This document shows positions 26,795 to 35,074 of a stretch of 64,000 nucleotides of DNA, piece after piece. The DNA is from UBA4736 sp002404015 (lineage in GTDB: Bacteria; Chloroflexota; Dormibacteria; Dormibacterales; Dormibacteraceae): the NCBI GenBank assembly GCA_036747295.1, contig DAIOCN010000010.1:1-64000 (forward strand), written 5' to 3'. How positions within the stretch are numbered: position 1 is the first letter of the stretch; every line of letters starts with the position of its first letter. A program made the position numbers and the translations under genes. The notes beneath the pieces were generated by a model, which ran no database searches, was not told the origin of the DNA, and was given only the letters and a program-made list of their open reading frames with translations.

Positions 26795-27388
26795 ATGAGA
26801 GCAGTCCTGCTGGGAGCCCTGACCATAGTGGTCGCCGGCTGTGCCGGTGCCACACCGGCCGCCGTCGCTCCGGCTTCAACGCCCGCGGCAGCAGCCGCGG
26901 CCACACCGGCCCCGGCGACGGCCACATCGGTGACGCAGCCCGCCGCGGACCCCGTCGCCCAAGCGCTGCCGGCTTTCTCGTGCAGCCCGGTTTCCGGCGG
27001 CGCCTCCACGCGCGCCGGGATCACCGCCGTGCGGGTCGGCAGCAACCCCGGCTTTGACCGCTTCGTGATCCAGTTCGACGGCCCGGTCCCGGGGTACGCG
27101 GTCGCGCCGCAGGCCACCAGCAGCTTCGTGGCCGACGCCAGCGGCCAGTCGGTCCACCTGGCGGGTGCGGCTGGGGTGGCGATCCGGCTGTCGCCCAGCT
27201 CCGGCCAGGGGACCTATTCCGGACCGAACGCGTTCACGCCGGCCTACGCCGCGCTGCGCGAAGCCCGCCAGGTCGGTGACTTCGAGGCGGTCGTGCACTG
27301 GGGCCTGGGCACCGCCGGCCCGACCTGCATCCGAGCCTTCACGCTGACCTCACCAGCCCGCCTCGTGGTAGATGTGAGCCACACCTAA
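26795..27388 (+). CDS. Lipoprotein with AMIN-like domain
   Basis: Exported lipoprotein of 197 aa. ATG 26795 is chosen because GGAGGT (26781-26786) lies eight bases upstream and the signal peptide then starts at residue 1 (MRAVLLGALTIVVAGC, lipobox VAGC). An Ala/Thr/Pro-rich spacer (about residues 17-55) leads to a beta-rich domain with NPGFDRFVIQFDGPVPGY, FTPAYAALREARQVGDFEAV and the end motif ARLVVDVSH, matching AMIN-like domains that bind cell-wall glycans. Four conserved-looking Cys-flanking positions (FSCSP and TCIRAF) may form a disulfide. It lies 63 bases after the amidase gene and may help localise or regulate it; this is inference. Confidence 0.75.
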   Translation: MRAVLLGALTIVVAGCAGATPAAVAPASTPAAAAAATPAPATATSVTQPAADPVAQALPAFSCSPVSGGASTRAGITAVRVGSNPGFDRFVIQFDGPVPGYAVAPQATSSFVADASGQSVHLAGAAGVAIRLSPSSGQGTYSGPNAFTPAYAALREARQVGDFEAVVHWGLGTAGPTCIRAFTLTSPARLVVDVSHT

Positions 27389-27406
27389 AAAAGATCCGTA
27401 AAAGAA

Positions 27407-27453
27407 CCCTCCCCACCAGGGGGAGGGAACCACTTAGGGGGAGGGAACCACTT
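27407..27453. repeat. Palindrome plus tandem 17-bp repeat between convergent genes
   Basis: CCCTCCCC (27407-27414) pairs with GGGGAGGG (27420-27427). A 17-base unit, GGGGGAGGGAACCACTT, occurs twice with an 18-base period (27419-27435 and 27437-27453). It lies between the lipoprotein and livF stops, so it may help end both transcripts, though no T-tract follows. Similar CCTCCCC/GGGGAGG palindromes occur near 101-120, 38366-38396 and 54546-54611. Confidence 0.5.
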
Positions 27454-27455
27454 GG

Positions 27456-28187
27456 TTACGCCGTCCCCAGGTAGGCGCGCTGCATCTGCGCGTTGCCGAG
27501 CAGGCCCTGGGCAGTGTCGGCCAGCACGATCCGGCCGGTCTGCAGGACGTAGCCACGGTCCGCGATGTCGAGGGCCATGACCGCGTTCTGCTCGACCATG
27601 AAGATGGTGATGCCGTCGCTCTGCAGCTGCTGGACCGTGTCGAAGACCGTCTCCACCAGGACCGGCGCCAGGCCCATCGACGGCTCGTCCATGCAGAGCA
27701 GGCGGGGCCGCGACATCAGCGCGCGGCCGATCGCCAGCATCTGCTGCTCACCGCCCGAGAGGGTGCCGCCGGACTGGACGAGCCGCTCCTTGAGGCGCGG
27801 AAAGATGCCGAGCACGCGCTCCAGGTCGGCGTCCACGTCCGCCCCGGATCGGACGAAGGCGCCCATCAGCAGGTTCTCCCGGACCGTGAGCCGCGAGAAG
27901 ATGCGGCGGGCCTCGGGCACGATCGCGACGCCGGCGCGCACCCGGTCGGCGATCGAGTCGCCGTTGATCTCCCTGCCCTCCAGCAGGATGCGCCCGCGCA
28001 GCGGCCGCACCGTGCCGATGATCGTCTTCATGGTGGTCGACTTGCCGGAGGCGTTGCCTCCGAGGAGGCAGACGATCTCGCCCCGCCGGACCTCCAGATC
28101 GATGCCGTGCAGCACCTGGATCGCGCCGTAGGCGACGTCCACCGCCTCCAGGCGAAGCAGCGGCTCGCCACCGTTCAGGGCGCTCAC
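27456..28187 (-). CDS. livF: Branched-chain amino acid-type ABC transporter, ATPase LivF
   Basis: Cytoplasmic ATP-binding subunit of 243 aa. Seen: Walker A LLGGNASGKSTTMKT, Q-loop region, signature LSGGEQQMLAIGRAL, Walker B LLCMDEPSMGLAP and the H-loop-equivalent IFMVEQN (Glu-Gln as usual in LivF, where the His is replaced). Last gene of the importer operon; its ATG overlaps livG by four bases. Family knowledge: LivF pairs with LivG to drive uptake of hydrophobic amino acids, and relatives in this class also import aromatic acids, urea or amides, so the substrate is open. Confidence 0.92.
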   Translation of the reverse strand: MSALNGGEPLLRLEAVDVAYGAIQVLHGIDLEVRRGEIVCLLGGNASGKSTTMKTIIGTVRPLRGRILLEGREINGDSIADRVRAGVAIVPEARRIFSRLTVRENLLMGAFVRSGADVDADLERVLGIFPRLKERLVQSGGTLSGGEQQMLAIGRALMSRPRLLCMDEPSMGLAPVLVETVFDTVQQLQSDGITIFMVEQNAVMALDIADRGYVLQTGRIVLADTAQGLLGNAQMQRAYLGTA

Positions 28188-28963
28188 GGCTTCACAGCCC
28201 GCCGGCCCAGGTAGGCCTCGATCACATTGCGGTCTTCGGCAACCTCGGCGGCCAGGCCCTCGGCGATCTTGACCCCGTGGTCCATCACCGCGATGCGGTC
28301 CGAGACCCGCATGACCATCTGCATGTGGTGCTCGACCAGCAGGATGCTCACGCCGCGGTCGCGGATGGCCCGGATCTGCTCGGTCAGCTCGAGGGTCTCG
28401 TGGGGGTTCATGCCGGCCGCGGGCTCGTCCAGCAGGAGCAGGCGCGGCTCCCCCATCAAGGCCCGGCAGATCTCGGTGCGCCGCCGGTTGGCGTATGAGA
28501 GGGAGACCACCGGGTGGTTCTGGCGGGGCAGCAGCCGCTCCCCGAACAGCGCCATCACTTCGAGGGCGCGCCGCCGGGCGCCGCGCTCCTTGGCCATCGC
28601 GCCCGGCGTTCGCAGCACCGCCGCGATGGGGCCCACCCGGGCCTTCGTGTGGCTGCCGACCAGGATGTTGTCGAGGACGCTCATCTGGGTGAACAGCCGG
28701 ATGTTCTGGAAGGTCCGCATCACCCCCATGCCGGCGACCTGGTCGGCCCTCAGCCCGGCGAGCTCGCGTTCCCCGACCTTCACCGACCCCAGCTGGGGAC
28801 GGATCACCCCGCTGACCAGGTTCAGGGTCGTGGTCTTGCCCGAGCCGTTGGGCCCGATGAGACTGAGGATCTGGCCCTCAAGCACCTCCAGGTCGAGGTT
28901 GTTGACCGCGGTGAGCCCGCCGAAGGCGTGGGTCAGACCGCGGACCTGGAGCACCGCAGTCAC
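28184..28963 (-). CDS. livG: Branched-chain amino acid-type ABC transporter, ATPase LivG
   Basis: ATP-binding subunit of 259 aa. Seen: Walker A SLIGPNGSGKTTTLNLVSG, Walker B LLLLDEPAAGMNP, H-loop ILLVEHHMQMVM, and the family's C-terminal extension (KIAEGLAAEVAEDRNVIEAYLG) that typifies LivG. The ABC signature reads LSYANRRRTEICRAL, where LivG proteins normally have LSYG-x-QRR; the Gly is Ala and the Gln is Arg. This may be a tolerated variant, since LivF carries an intact signature. Four-base overlaps with livM upstream and livF downstream indicate coupled translation. Confidence 0.91.
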   Translation of the reverse strand: MTAVLQVRGLTHAFGGLTAVNNLDLEVLEGQILSLIGPNGSGKTTTLNLVSGVIRPQLGSVKVGERELAGLRADQVAGMGVMRTFQNIRLFTQMSVLDNILVGSHTKARVGPIAAVLRTPGAMAKERGARRRALEVMALFGERLLPRQNHPVVSLSYANRRRTEICRALMGEPRLLLLDEPAAGMNPHETLELTEQIRAIRDRGVSILLVEHHMQMVMRVSDRIAVMDHGVKIAEGLAAEVAEDRNVIEAYLGRRAVKP

Positions 28964-30006
28964 GGCACCAGCCCTGGCTCCGGCGCCACTCCCAGCTCCT
29001 CCTCCGGCTGCGGCTCCGGGCGCTTCGGCGGGCGGAAGGAGAAGGCGCCCATGAGGCCTTGGGGGCGAAAGCGCATCAGCAGGACCAGGACCGCGCCGAA
29101 GATCACGTAGCGGTACTCGGCGTACTGCCGCAGCAGCTCAGGCAGCAGCGTCACCCCAATGGCGCCCAGGATCACGCCCGGGATGCTGCCCATGCCCCCG
29201 ATGATCACCATCATGAAGACGGTCACCGTGTCGTTGACCGTGAAGCTGTAGGGGAAGACGGAGGCCCGCCAGGCGGCGTAGACGACGCCCGTGATGCCGG
29301 CGATCACCGCCCCCGAGACGAAGGCCAGCATCCGGAAGCCGAGGACGTGGATGCCCATCGCCTGGGCGGCCAGCTCGTCGTCCCGGATCGCCATCCAGGC
29401 CCGCCCGATCCGGGACGTCTCCCAGCGGCGGAGGACGAAGACGAAGATCAGCCCGAACGCCAGCAGCAGGAAGTAGTAGTCGCGGTGGGTGAGCAGCTTT
29501 ATGTCGGCCAGCTGGATGGGGTCGATGCCCAGGATGCCGCTGACGCCGCCGGTGATGTTGATCGGGCGGTCGAGGTTGAAGATCAGCTGGCGGATGATCT
29601 CGCCGAAGCCCAGGGTGACGATCGCCAGGTAGTCGCCGCGGAGCCGCAGCGAGGCCACCCCCAGCAGCAGCGACATGGCGACGACGGCCAGCACGGCGAC
29701 CGGCAGCACCGCCTCGACCGGCCAGTGCCGCTCGGTCTGGCTGGAAGCCAGGATCGCGTATGTGTAGGCGCCGATGGCGAAGAACGCGATGTAGCCGAGG
29801 TTCAGCAGCCCGGCGTAGCCGACGACAACGTTGAGGCCCAGGGCGAGACAGGCGAAGGCCACGCAGGTGGCGGCCAGGATCAGCAGATAAGAAGCGTTGA
29901 AGGGCAGCTGGTCCAGCATCCAGGGCAGCGCGATCGCGGCGCCGGCCAGGGGCAGGAAGCGCCAGTCACCCAGGTCCACCAGCCGCCCCCAGACCCGCCT
30001 GCTCAA
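28960..30006 (-). CDS. livM: Branched-chain amino acid-type ABC transporter, permease LivM
   Basis: Inner-membrane permease of 348 aa with about ten hydrophobic segments (first: FLPLAGAAIALPWMLDQL; then YLLILAATCVAFACLALGLN). Seen: the LivM motif GLNVVVGYAGLLNLGYIAFF, GDYLAIVTLGFGEIIR and the cytoplasmic EAA-like loop SRIGRAWMAIRDDELAAQAMG. The last 35 residues are cytoplasmic and rich in Pro and Glu (PPKRPEPQPEEE). TTG start at 30006, 15 bases after the livH stop. It works as a heterodimer with LivH. Confidence 0.92.
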   Translation of the reverse strand: MSRRVWGRLVDLGDWRFLPLAGAAIALPWMLDQLPFNASYLLILAATCVAFACLALGLNVVVGYAGLLNLGYIAFFAIGAYTYAILASSQTERHWPVEAVLPVAVLAVVAMSLLLGVASLRLRGDYLAIVTLGFGEIIRQLIFNLDRPINITGGVSGILGIDPIQLADIKLLTHRDYYFLLLAFGLIFVFVLRRWETSRIGRAWMAIRDDELAAQAMGIHVLGFRMLAFVSGAVIAGITGVVYAAWRASVFPYSFTVNDTVTVFMMVIIGGMGSIPGVILGAIGVTLLPELLRQYAEYRYVIFGAVLVLLMRFRPQGLMGAFSFRPPKRPEPQPEEELGVAPEPGLVP

Positions 30007-30021
30007 GGTTTCACCGGGTTG

Positions 30022-30951
30022 TCAGACCTTGTCCGGCAGCTGTTCGCCGAGCAGGCCGGAGGGCTTGATGAGGAGGACCAGGATCAGCACCCCGAAGCTC
30101 AGGACATTCACGTAGTCCGCGTGGATGAAGGGCGCACTCTGGGCCTCGATCAGGCCCAGCAGCATGCCGCCCACAACGGCTCCCCGGATGTTGCCGATGC
30201 CGCCCATCACGGCCGCGGTGAACGCCTTGAGGCCGGCCAGGTAGCCCATGAAGAAGTCCACCTGCGTGTAGAGCAACCCCGAAAGCACACCGGCGACGCC
30301 GGCCAGGGCGGATCCCAGCAGGAAGGTGACCATGATCACCCGGTTCACCTCGATGCCCATGAAGCCGGCCGCCTCCCGGTCCTGGGCGGTGGCGCGCATC
30401 GCGGTCCCGTAGCGGGTGCGGCGCACGAAGAAGTCGAGCGCGAGCATCAGGCCGATCGCCAGCACGAAGATCAGCCCGTCGATGAAGGAGATGGTCGCGG
30501 AGCCCACATTGACGCGCCAGGCGGGGAGCACATTGACCGTGGGGACCAGGTGGCCGCGGGCGCCGAGCTGGGTCGCCACGATGTTCTCCAGGAAGATCGA
30601 GACGCCGAGGGCGCTGATCAGCGGCGCCAGGCGGTGGGCCGTGCGCAGCGGGCGATACGCCAGCCGCTCGATGGTGATGCCCAGGAGGCCCGCGCCCCCG
30701 GTCGCGACCACGAACATGGCCAGGATCACGAGACCGGGCGCGATCAGCGGAACGCCGGATGGGTTCACGAGGACCAGGGTCACCCCCCAGCCCATGAACG
30801 CCCCCGCCATGTACACGTCGCCGTGGGCGAAGTTGATCATCTCGAGGATGCCGTAGACCATCGTGTAGCCGAGCGCGATCAACGAGTACATGCTGCCCAG
30901 CACGAGCCCGTTGACGAGCTGCTGTGGCAGCTGCTGCAGGATCAGGTCCAC
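30022..30951 (-). CDS. livH: Branched-chain amino acid-type ABC transporter, permease LivH
   Basis: Inner-membrane permease of 309 aa with eight or nine predicted segments. Seen: N-terminal LVNGLVLGSMYSLIALGYTM, LEMINFAHGDVYMAGAF (the FAHG motif is diagnostic), RYGTAMRATAQDREAAGFMGI coupling loop, and GLLYTQVDFFMGYLAGLKAF. GTG 30951 has a weak GAGG site upstream. A strong hairpin (30976-31001) separates it from the binding-protein gene, consistent with lower expression of the membrane part than of the binding protein. Confidence 0.92.
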   Translation of the reverse strand: MDLILQQLPQQLVNGLVLGSMYSLIALGYTMVYGILEMINFAHGDVYMAGAFMGWGVTLVLVNPSGVPLIAPGLVILAMFVVATGGAGLLGITIERLAYRPLRTAHRLAPLISALGVSIFLENIVATQLGARGHLVPTVNVLPAWRVNVGSATISFIDGLIFVLAIGLMLALDFFVRRTRYGTAMRATAQDREAAGFMGIEVNRVIMVTFLLGSALAGVAGVLSGLLYTQVDFFMGYLAGLKAFTAAVMGGIGNIRGAVVGGMLLGLIEAQSAPFIHADYVNVLSFGVLILVLLIKPSGLLGEQLPDKV

Positions 30952-30975
30952 GTTCGCCTCAGGGAGAGATGAGGA

Positions 30976-31001
30976 GCGGGGCCCGCGGCTGGGGGCCCCG
31001 C
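30976..31001 (-). promoter_or_regulatory. Intercistronic hairpin between binding-protein and livH genes
   Basis: GCGGGGCCC (30976-30984) and GGGCCCCGC (30993-31001) form a perfect nine-base stem with an eight-base loop. There is no T-tract, so it may protect the upstream binding-protein message or attenuate rather than terminate. Such hairpins are common after binding-protein genes of importer operons. Confidence 0.5.
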
Positions 31002-31017
31002 CGGGATTTGCGGACGG

Positions 31018-32193
31018 TTAGGCCGTCTGGGCTTTGATCTGCTGGAAGGCGCCGCTCTTCACCTGGAAGATGAAGACGCCGACGGCCGCCACATCGCCCT
31101 TGCTGTCGAACTTGAGGGGCACCCCGAGGATGCTGTTGTAGGTCTCGGTGCTGAGCGCCTTGTTCACGTCCGCCCGGTCGACCTTGCCGCTCTTCACTGG
31201 CGAGCTCTTGATCGCCGTGAGCAGCATGTTGGTGGCCTCGTAGGCGACCGCGTCAAAGGGGCCGAGGTCCTTGTACTTCGCGGTGTAGTTCTTGACGAAA
31301 GTGGCCGCAGAGGGAACGGTGTTGACATCAGGCGCGATGTTGGAGATGTACGCGCCCTCGGCCGCACCCTGCGAGCCCTTGATGAACTGGGTGGCGTCGA
31401 ACTCGCCGTCACCGCCCATGTAGCGGAAGTTGGGACCCAGCGACAGGCCCTGGCCCTTCAGAGCCTGGAGCAGGAGCGGGGCCTCGGCGCCCTCGTCGGC
31501 GAAGAAGACGAGGTCGGGGTTGAAGGCCTTGATCTTGGTCGCGATCGGGTTGGCGTCCTTGACGCCCGAGGCGAACACGTCGCGCTGGGTGGTGGCGCCG
31601 CCCGCCTTGACCGTCTTCTCGAAGAGGTCGGACAGGCCCTGGCTGTACGGGGTCTTGGAGTCGAGCACGAAGACCTTCTTCGTCTGCAGGGTCTCGAGCG
31701 CGAACTTGGCGTCGGCGGGACCCTGGTTGTCGTCCCTGGCGACCAGCCGGTGGGCGGTCTTCCAGCCGGACTCGGTGATCTTGGGGTTGCTGCCCGATTC
31801 GGTGATCATCGGCAGGGTGGCCCGCTCGAAGAGCGGCAGCTCGGCGAGCGCGATGCCGCTGAACATGGGTCCGATCACGCCCAAGATGTCGGGGTCGGCC
31901 ACGTACTTGTTGGCCAGCGTGACGCCCTGGTCGCCCTTGCCCGCGTCGTCGCCGACGTCGACCTGGATCTGGGTGCCGTTGATGCCGTTCTTGGCGTTCC
32001 ACTCGTCGACGGCCATCTGGGCTCCGTGCAGGGCGCCCAGTCCGATCGGGGAGGCGTCACCGGTGAACGGTCCCGTGATCGCGATCTTGACCGTCTTCGG
32101 TCCGGTGGCCGTGGTGGTCGTGCTGCTGTTGCCGCCGCACGCGGCCAGCACTGTGATGGCCACCAGGCCGACCAATGAGATTCCTCTTCGCAT
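31018..32193 (-). CDS. Branched-chain amino acid-type ABC transporter, substrate-binding lipoprotein
   Basis: Exported solute-binding protein of 391 aa. Seen: lipoprotein signal (ISLVGLVAITVLAAC, Cys19), a Ser/Thr-rich tether (NSSTTTTATG), and a type I periplasmic-binding fold with KIAITGPFTGDASPIGLGAL, GAQMAVDEWNAKNGINGTQI, VIGPMFSGIALAELPLFERA and NPDLVFFADEGAEAPLLLQA. ATG 32193 is preceded by GGGAGAGAAGGA. It is encoded first of the transport genes, 23 bases after the class V aminotransferase. The ligand could be a branched-chain or aromatic amino acid or a related acid; pocket residues cannot be read reliably without a structure. Confidence 0.92.
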   Translation of the reverse strand: MRRGISLVGLVAITVLAACGGNSSTTTTATGPKTVKIAITGPFTGDASPIGLGALHGAQMAVDEWNAKNGINGTQIQVDVGDDAGKGDQGVTLANKYVADPDILGVIGPMFSGIALAELPLFERATLPMITESGSNPKITESGWKTAHRLVARDDNQGPADAKFALETLQTKKVFVLDSKTPYSQGLSDLFEKTVKAGGATTQRDVFASGVKDANPIATKIKAFNPDLVFFADEGAEAPLLLQALKGQGLSLGPNFRYMGGDGEFDATQFIKGSQGAAEGAYISNIAPDVNTVPSAATFVKNYTAKYKDLGPFDAVAYEATNMLLTAIKSSPVKSGKVDRADVNKALSTETYNSILGVPLKFDSKGDVAAVGVFIFQVKSGAFQQIKAQTA

Positions 32194-32216
32194 TCCTTCT
32201 CTCCCGTAGGTGCTGA

Positions 32217-33371
32217 TCAGGTTGCGGCGGATAGTAGCGCCTCGTGGGCGTCAAGTACCGCCAGCAACGTGTCCACGTCCTCTTCGGTGTTGTAGTAGTG
32301 GAAGGAGACGCGCAGGCTGCCGTCCCGCGTGGAGCAGAGGATGCCCTCCCGGGCCAGGCGTTCGAGCAGGGTGGTCACGTCGCTGGTCCCCAGCATCACG
32401 AGCGGTCCCCGGGAGGCCGCGTCCAGCGGGGTCAGCAGCCGCCAGCCGCGCCGGCCCGCGCCCTCGACAAGGCGCTGGCTGAGCTCGGCCACGTGCTCGT
32501 GGATGGCGGGCAGCCCGATCGAGGCCACCAGCTTCAGAGACGCCAGGGTCGCGTAGATGGCCGGAACCGGCGGCGAGCCGGTCTGGAAGCGGCGGGCTCC
32601 CGCCGCGAACTCCAGGTGGTGGACGTCGTAGGCGAATGGGTTCACCTGGCCGAACCAGCCGCTGTCCGCCGGCCGAAGGCGATCGGCCAATCCTTCGCGG
32701 GCGTATAGGAACGCCACGCCGGGGGTGCCGAGCAGGTACTTCAGGGAGCCTGTCACCAGGAAGTCGAGGTCCAGGGCCTTGACGTCCATCGGCTCCGTGC
32801 CCATGGACTGGAACGCGTCGACCAGGAGCAGCGAGCCGCGCTCGTGGGCCAGCTCGGCGAGGGCGGCCACGTTCAGCTTGAAGCCGTTCTTGTAGCAGAC
32901 GTGGGTCGTGGAGACCAGTGCGGTCCGCTCGTCGATCAGGTCCCCGAACGCGCTGAGCGGTAGCTCGAGCCCGCTGGCCGAGGCGAATGCCACCTCGGCC
33001 CCGTGGGCCTGGTGGGCCAGCCAGATGTGGCCGACGGTGGGGAAATCGAAGTCGCTCGTGACTACGCGGGGGCGGCCGCCGAAGTCGAGCGCGCTGGCCA
33101 CCGAGTTGATGGCGGTCGAGGCCGAGAACGTGACCGCGATCTCGTCCGGGCTGGCGTTGACGAGCCCTGCGAACTCCGCCCGCAGGAGCTCCATCTGCTC
33201 GCACCAGAGGTCCCATGGGTTGCCGTGCTCGCGCCAGGTCGCGATGAACTCGTGGAGCGCTGCCTCGACCGGCTCGGCCAGGGCGCCCTGGGAGCAGGAG
33301 TTGAGGTAGATGCGGTTCGAGAAGATGGGGAACTGGCTGCGAAAGGCCTCGACGGCGGGCGCGATTGCCAA
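32217..33371 (-). CDS. Class V aminotransferase-fold PLP enzyme
   Basis: PLP-dependent enzyme of 384 aa in the cysteine desulfurase/isopenicillin-N epimerase/kynureninase superfamily. Seen: YLNSCSQGALAEPVEAAL, ASPDEIAVTFSASTAINSVA, FDFPTVGHIW, PLP-contacting SLLLVDAFQSMGTEPMD and the Schiff-base lysine in LVTGSLKYLLGTPGVAFLY; the C-terminal domain ends LRVSFHYYNTEEDVDTLL. There is no cysteine-desulfurase active-site Cys loop, so a transaminase, lyase or epimerase role is more likely. TTG 33371 lies 25 bases from the divergent ThDP gene; the importer genes follow on the same strand, so it may act on the imported compound. Confidence 0.82.
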   Translation of the reverse strand: MAIAPAVEAFRSQFPIFSNRIYLNSCSQGALAEPVEAALHEFIATWREHGNPWDLWCEQMELLRAEFAGLVNASPDEIAVTFSASTAINSVASALDFGGRPRVVTSDFDFPTVGHIWLAHQAHGAEVAFASASGLELPLSAFGDLIDERTALVSTTHVCYKNGFKLNVAALAELAHERGSLLLVDAFQSMGTEPMDVKALDLDFLVTGSLKYLLGTPGVAFLYAREGLADRLRPADSGWFGQVNPFAYDVHHLEFAAGARRFQTGSPPVPAIYATLASLKLVASIGLPAIHEHVAELSQRLVEGAGRRGWRLLTPLDAASRGPLVMLGTSDVTTLLERLAREGILCSTRDGSLRVSFHYYNTEEDVDTLLAVLDAHEALLSAAT

Positions 33372-33380
33372 AGTGTCCGC

Positions 33381-33390
33381 ATCCTACAAT
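33381..33390. promoter_or_regulatory. Symmetric divergent -10 element (class V enzyme / ThDP enzyme)
   Basis: ATCCTACAAT occupies the centre of the 25-base gap. On plus, TACAAT (33385-33390) is six bases before GTG 33397. On minus, TAGGAT (33381-33386) is nine bases before TTG 33371. The boxes share one TA step exactly as at 16663-16672. Confidence 0.55.
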
Positions 33391-33396
33391 CGCTCG

Positions 33397-35043
33397 GTGA
33401 CGGACTCCCGGCTGACGATTGCTCGGGCCGTCGCGGCCGCCCTGTCCGAGGTTGGCGTCGACCACGTCTTCGGCCTCCTGGGCAGCGGCAACTTCGAGAT
33501 CACCAACGCGTTCGTGGACTGCGGCGCGCGCTGGGTGCCGGCCCGCCACGAGGGCGGCGCTGTCGTCATGACCGACGCCTTCGCCCGGATCACCGGCCGC
33601 GTCCCGGCCTGCAGCGTCCACCAGGGCCCGGGCTTCACGAACACGATCACGGGGCTGGCTGAGGCCGCCAAGAGCGGGACCCCGATGCTGGTGCTCGCGG
33701 CCGACTCGCCGGACTCCGCGCTGCGCTCCAACTTCCGGGTGGACCAGGCCGGCCTGGCGAGCGCGGTGGGCGCCCTCTCCGAGCGCCTGCACTCGCCCGA
33801 GACGGCGGTCGCGGACGCGCTGCGTGCCCACCGGCGGACCCGGGAAGAGCGGCGGCCGGTCGTCCTCTCCATGCCGATCGACGTGCAGGCGGCGCCGGCG
33901 CCGGACGCCGCACCCGACCCCCCGCCGCCGGCCTGGCGGGCACCCCGGCCCAGCGCCGAATCCCTGGCTGCGGCGGGGAGACTGCTGGCCGGCGCCCGGA
34001 GGCCGCTGATCATCGCCGGCCGGGGAGCGGCCCGGGCCGCTGCCCGGCGCGACCTGGAGGCGCTCGCCGACCGCATCGGCGCGCTGCTGGCGACCTCGGC
34101 CGCCGGCCATGGCCTGTTCGCGGGGAGCCCCTGGGCGTTGGGGATCTCGGGCGGGTTTGCCTCGCCCACCGCGGCTGGGCTGATCCGAGAGGCCGACCTG
34201 GTCCTGGCGTTCGGGGCCACGCTCAACATGTGGACCACCCGCCACGGCCGCCTGCTGGGTCCTGAGGCGAAGGTGGTGCAGGTCGACCTGGACCCCGACG
34301 CCATCGGCTCGCACCGCCCCGCGGACGTGGGGCTGATCGGCGACGCTGCCGAGACGGCGCGTGCCCTGGCGGCGCAAGTCCCGGCCCAGGCCGGCTGGAG
34401 GACGGCCGAGCTGGCCGGTCTCATCGCCGCCGGCGGCTGGCGGAACACGCCCTACAACGACGCCGGGGCGGACGGCCGCATCGATCCCCGGACGCTCTCG
34501 ATACGCCTCGAGCGGATGCTCCCGGCGCAGCGCACGATCACGGTCGACTCCGGCCACTTCATGGGCTGGCCCTCCATGTACATGGAGGTGCCCGACGAGG
34601 CCGGCTTCGTCTTCCCGCAGGCCTTCCAGGCGGTCGGCCTGGGCCTCGCCGCGGCGGTGGGCGCGGCAGTGGCCCGGCCCGACCGCCTGACCGTCTCGAC
34701 CGTTGGCGACGGCGGCTTCCTGATGGGGGTGTCCGAGCTGGAGACCGCCGTCCGGCTCGGCCTTCGGATGCTGGTCGTCGCCTACAACGACGCGGCGTAC
34801 GGCGCCGAGGTGCACCACTTCGGGCCCGAGGGCCGCCCGGTCCACCTGGTCCAGTTCCCGGACACGGACCTGGCCGCCATCGGCCGCGGCGCGGGCGCCC
34901 GGGCCGCCACCGTGCGCTCGCCCGACGACCTGGCCCCGATCGCGGAGTGGTTGGCCGGCGGGGCTGAAGGCGTCATGGTCGTGGACGCCAAGGTCGTGCC
35001 GACAGTCGTCGGCGAGTGGCTCCCTGAAGCTTTCGGACACTAA
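33397..35043 (+). CDS. Thiamine diphosphate-dependent enzyme, acetolactate synthase/benzoylformate decarboxylase-like
   Basis: ThDP enzyme of 548 aa with the three POX-family domains. Seen: N-terminal PYR domain (VDHVFGLLGSGNFEITN, catalytic Glu region ARHEGGAVVMTDAFAR, HQGPGFTNTITGLAEA), central domain (LLAGARRPLIIAGRGA), and C-terminal PP domain with the ThDP motif VGDGGFLMGVSELETA ending in YNDAAYG. GTG 33397 follows a TACAAT box by six bases; in-frame codons upstream to 33310 overlap the divergent gene and are not real. No regulatory subunit is present, so true acetohydroxyacid synthase is unlikely. Context suggests decarboxylation or ligation of a 2-oxo acid formed by the neighbouring aminotransferase-like enzyme. 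Confidence 0.85.
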   Translation: MTDSRLTIARAVAAALSEVGVDHVFGLLGSGNFEITNAFVDCGARWVPARHEGGAVVMTDAFARITGRVPACSVHQGPGFTNTITGLAEAAKSGTPMLVLAADSPDSALRSNFRVDQAGLASAVGALSERLHSPETAVADALRAHRRTREERRPVVLSMPIDVQAAPAPDAAPDPPPPAWRAPRPSAESLAAAGRLLAGARRPLIIAGRGAARAAARRDLEALADRIGALLATSAAGHGLFAGSPWALGISGGFASPTAAGLIREADLVLAFGATLNMWTTRHGRLLGPEAKVVQVDLDPDAIGSHRPADVGLIGDAAETARALAAQVPAQAGWRTAELAGLIAAGGWRNTPYNDAGADGRIDPRTLSIRLERMLPAQRTITVDSGHFMGWPSMYMEVPDEAGFVFPQAFQAVGLGLAAAVGAAVARPDRLTVSTVGDGGFLMGVSELETAVRLGLRMLVVAYNDAAYGAEVHHFGPEGRPVHLVQFPDTDLAAIGRGAGARAATVRSPDDLAPIAEWLAGGAEGVMVVDAKVVPTVVGEWLPEAFGH

Positions 35044-35071
35044 TCGTGGAGGCAAGAATCGTGGAGGCAAG
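35042..35071 (+). promoter_or_regulatory. Tandem duplication containing the ribosome-binding site
   Basis: AATCGTGGAGGCAAG occurs twice head to tail (35042-35056, 35057-35071) in the gap between the ThDP and cyclase genes. Each copy carries GTGGAGG; the second ends eight bases before ATG 35075 and is the working Shine-Dalgarno. The first starts inside the upstream stop codon. Confidence 0.65.
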
Positions 35072-35074
35072 CAA

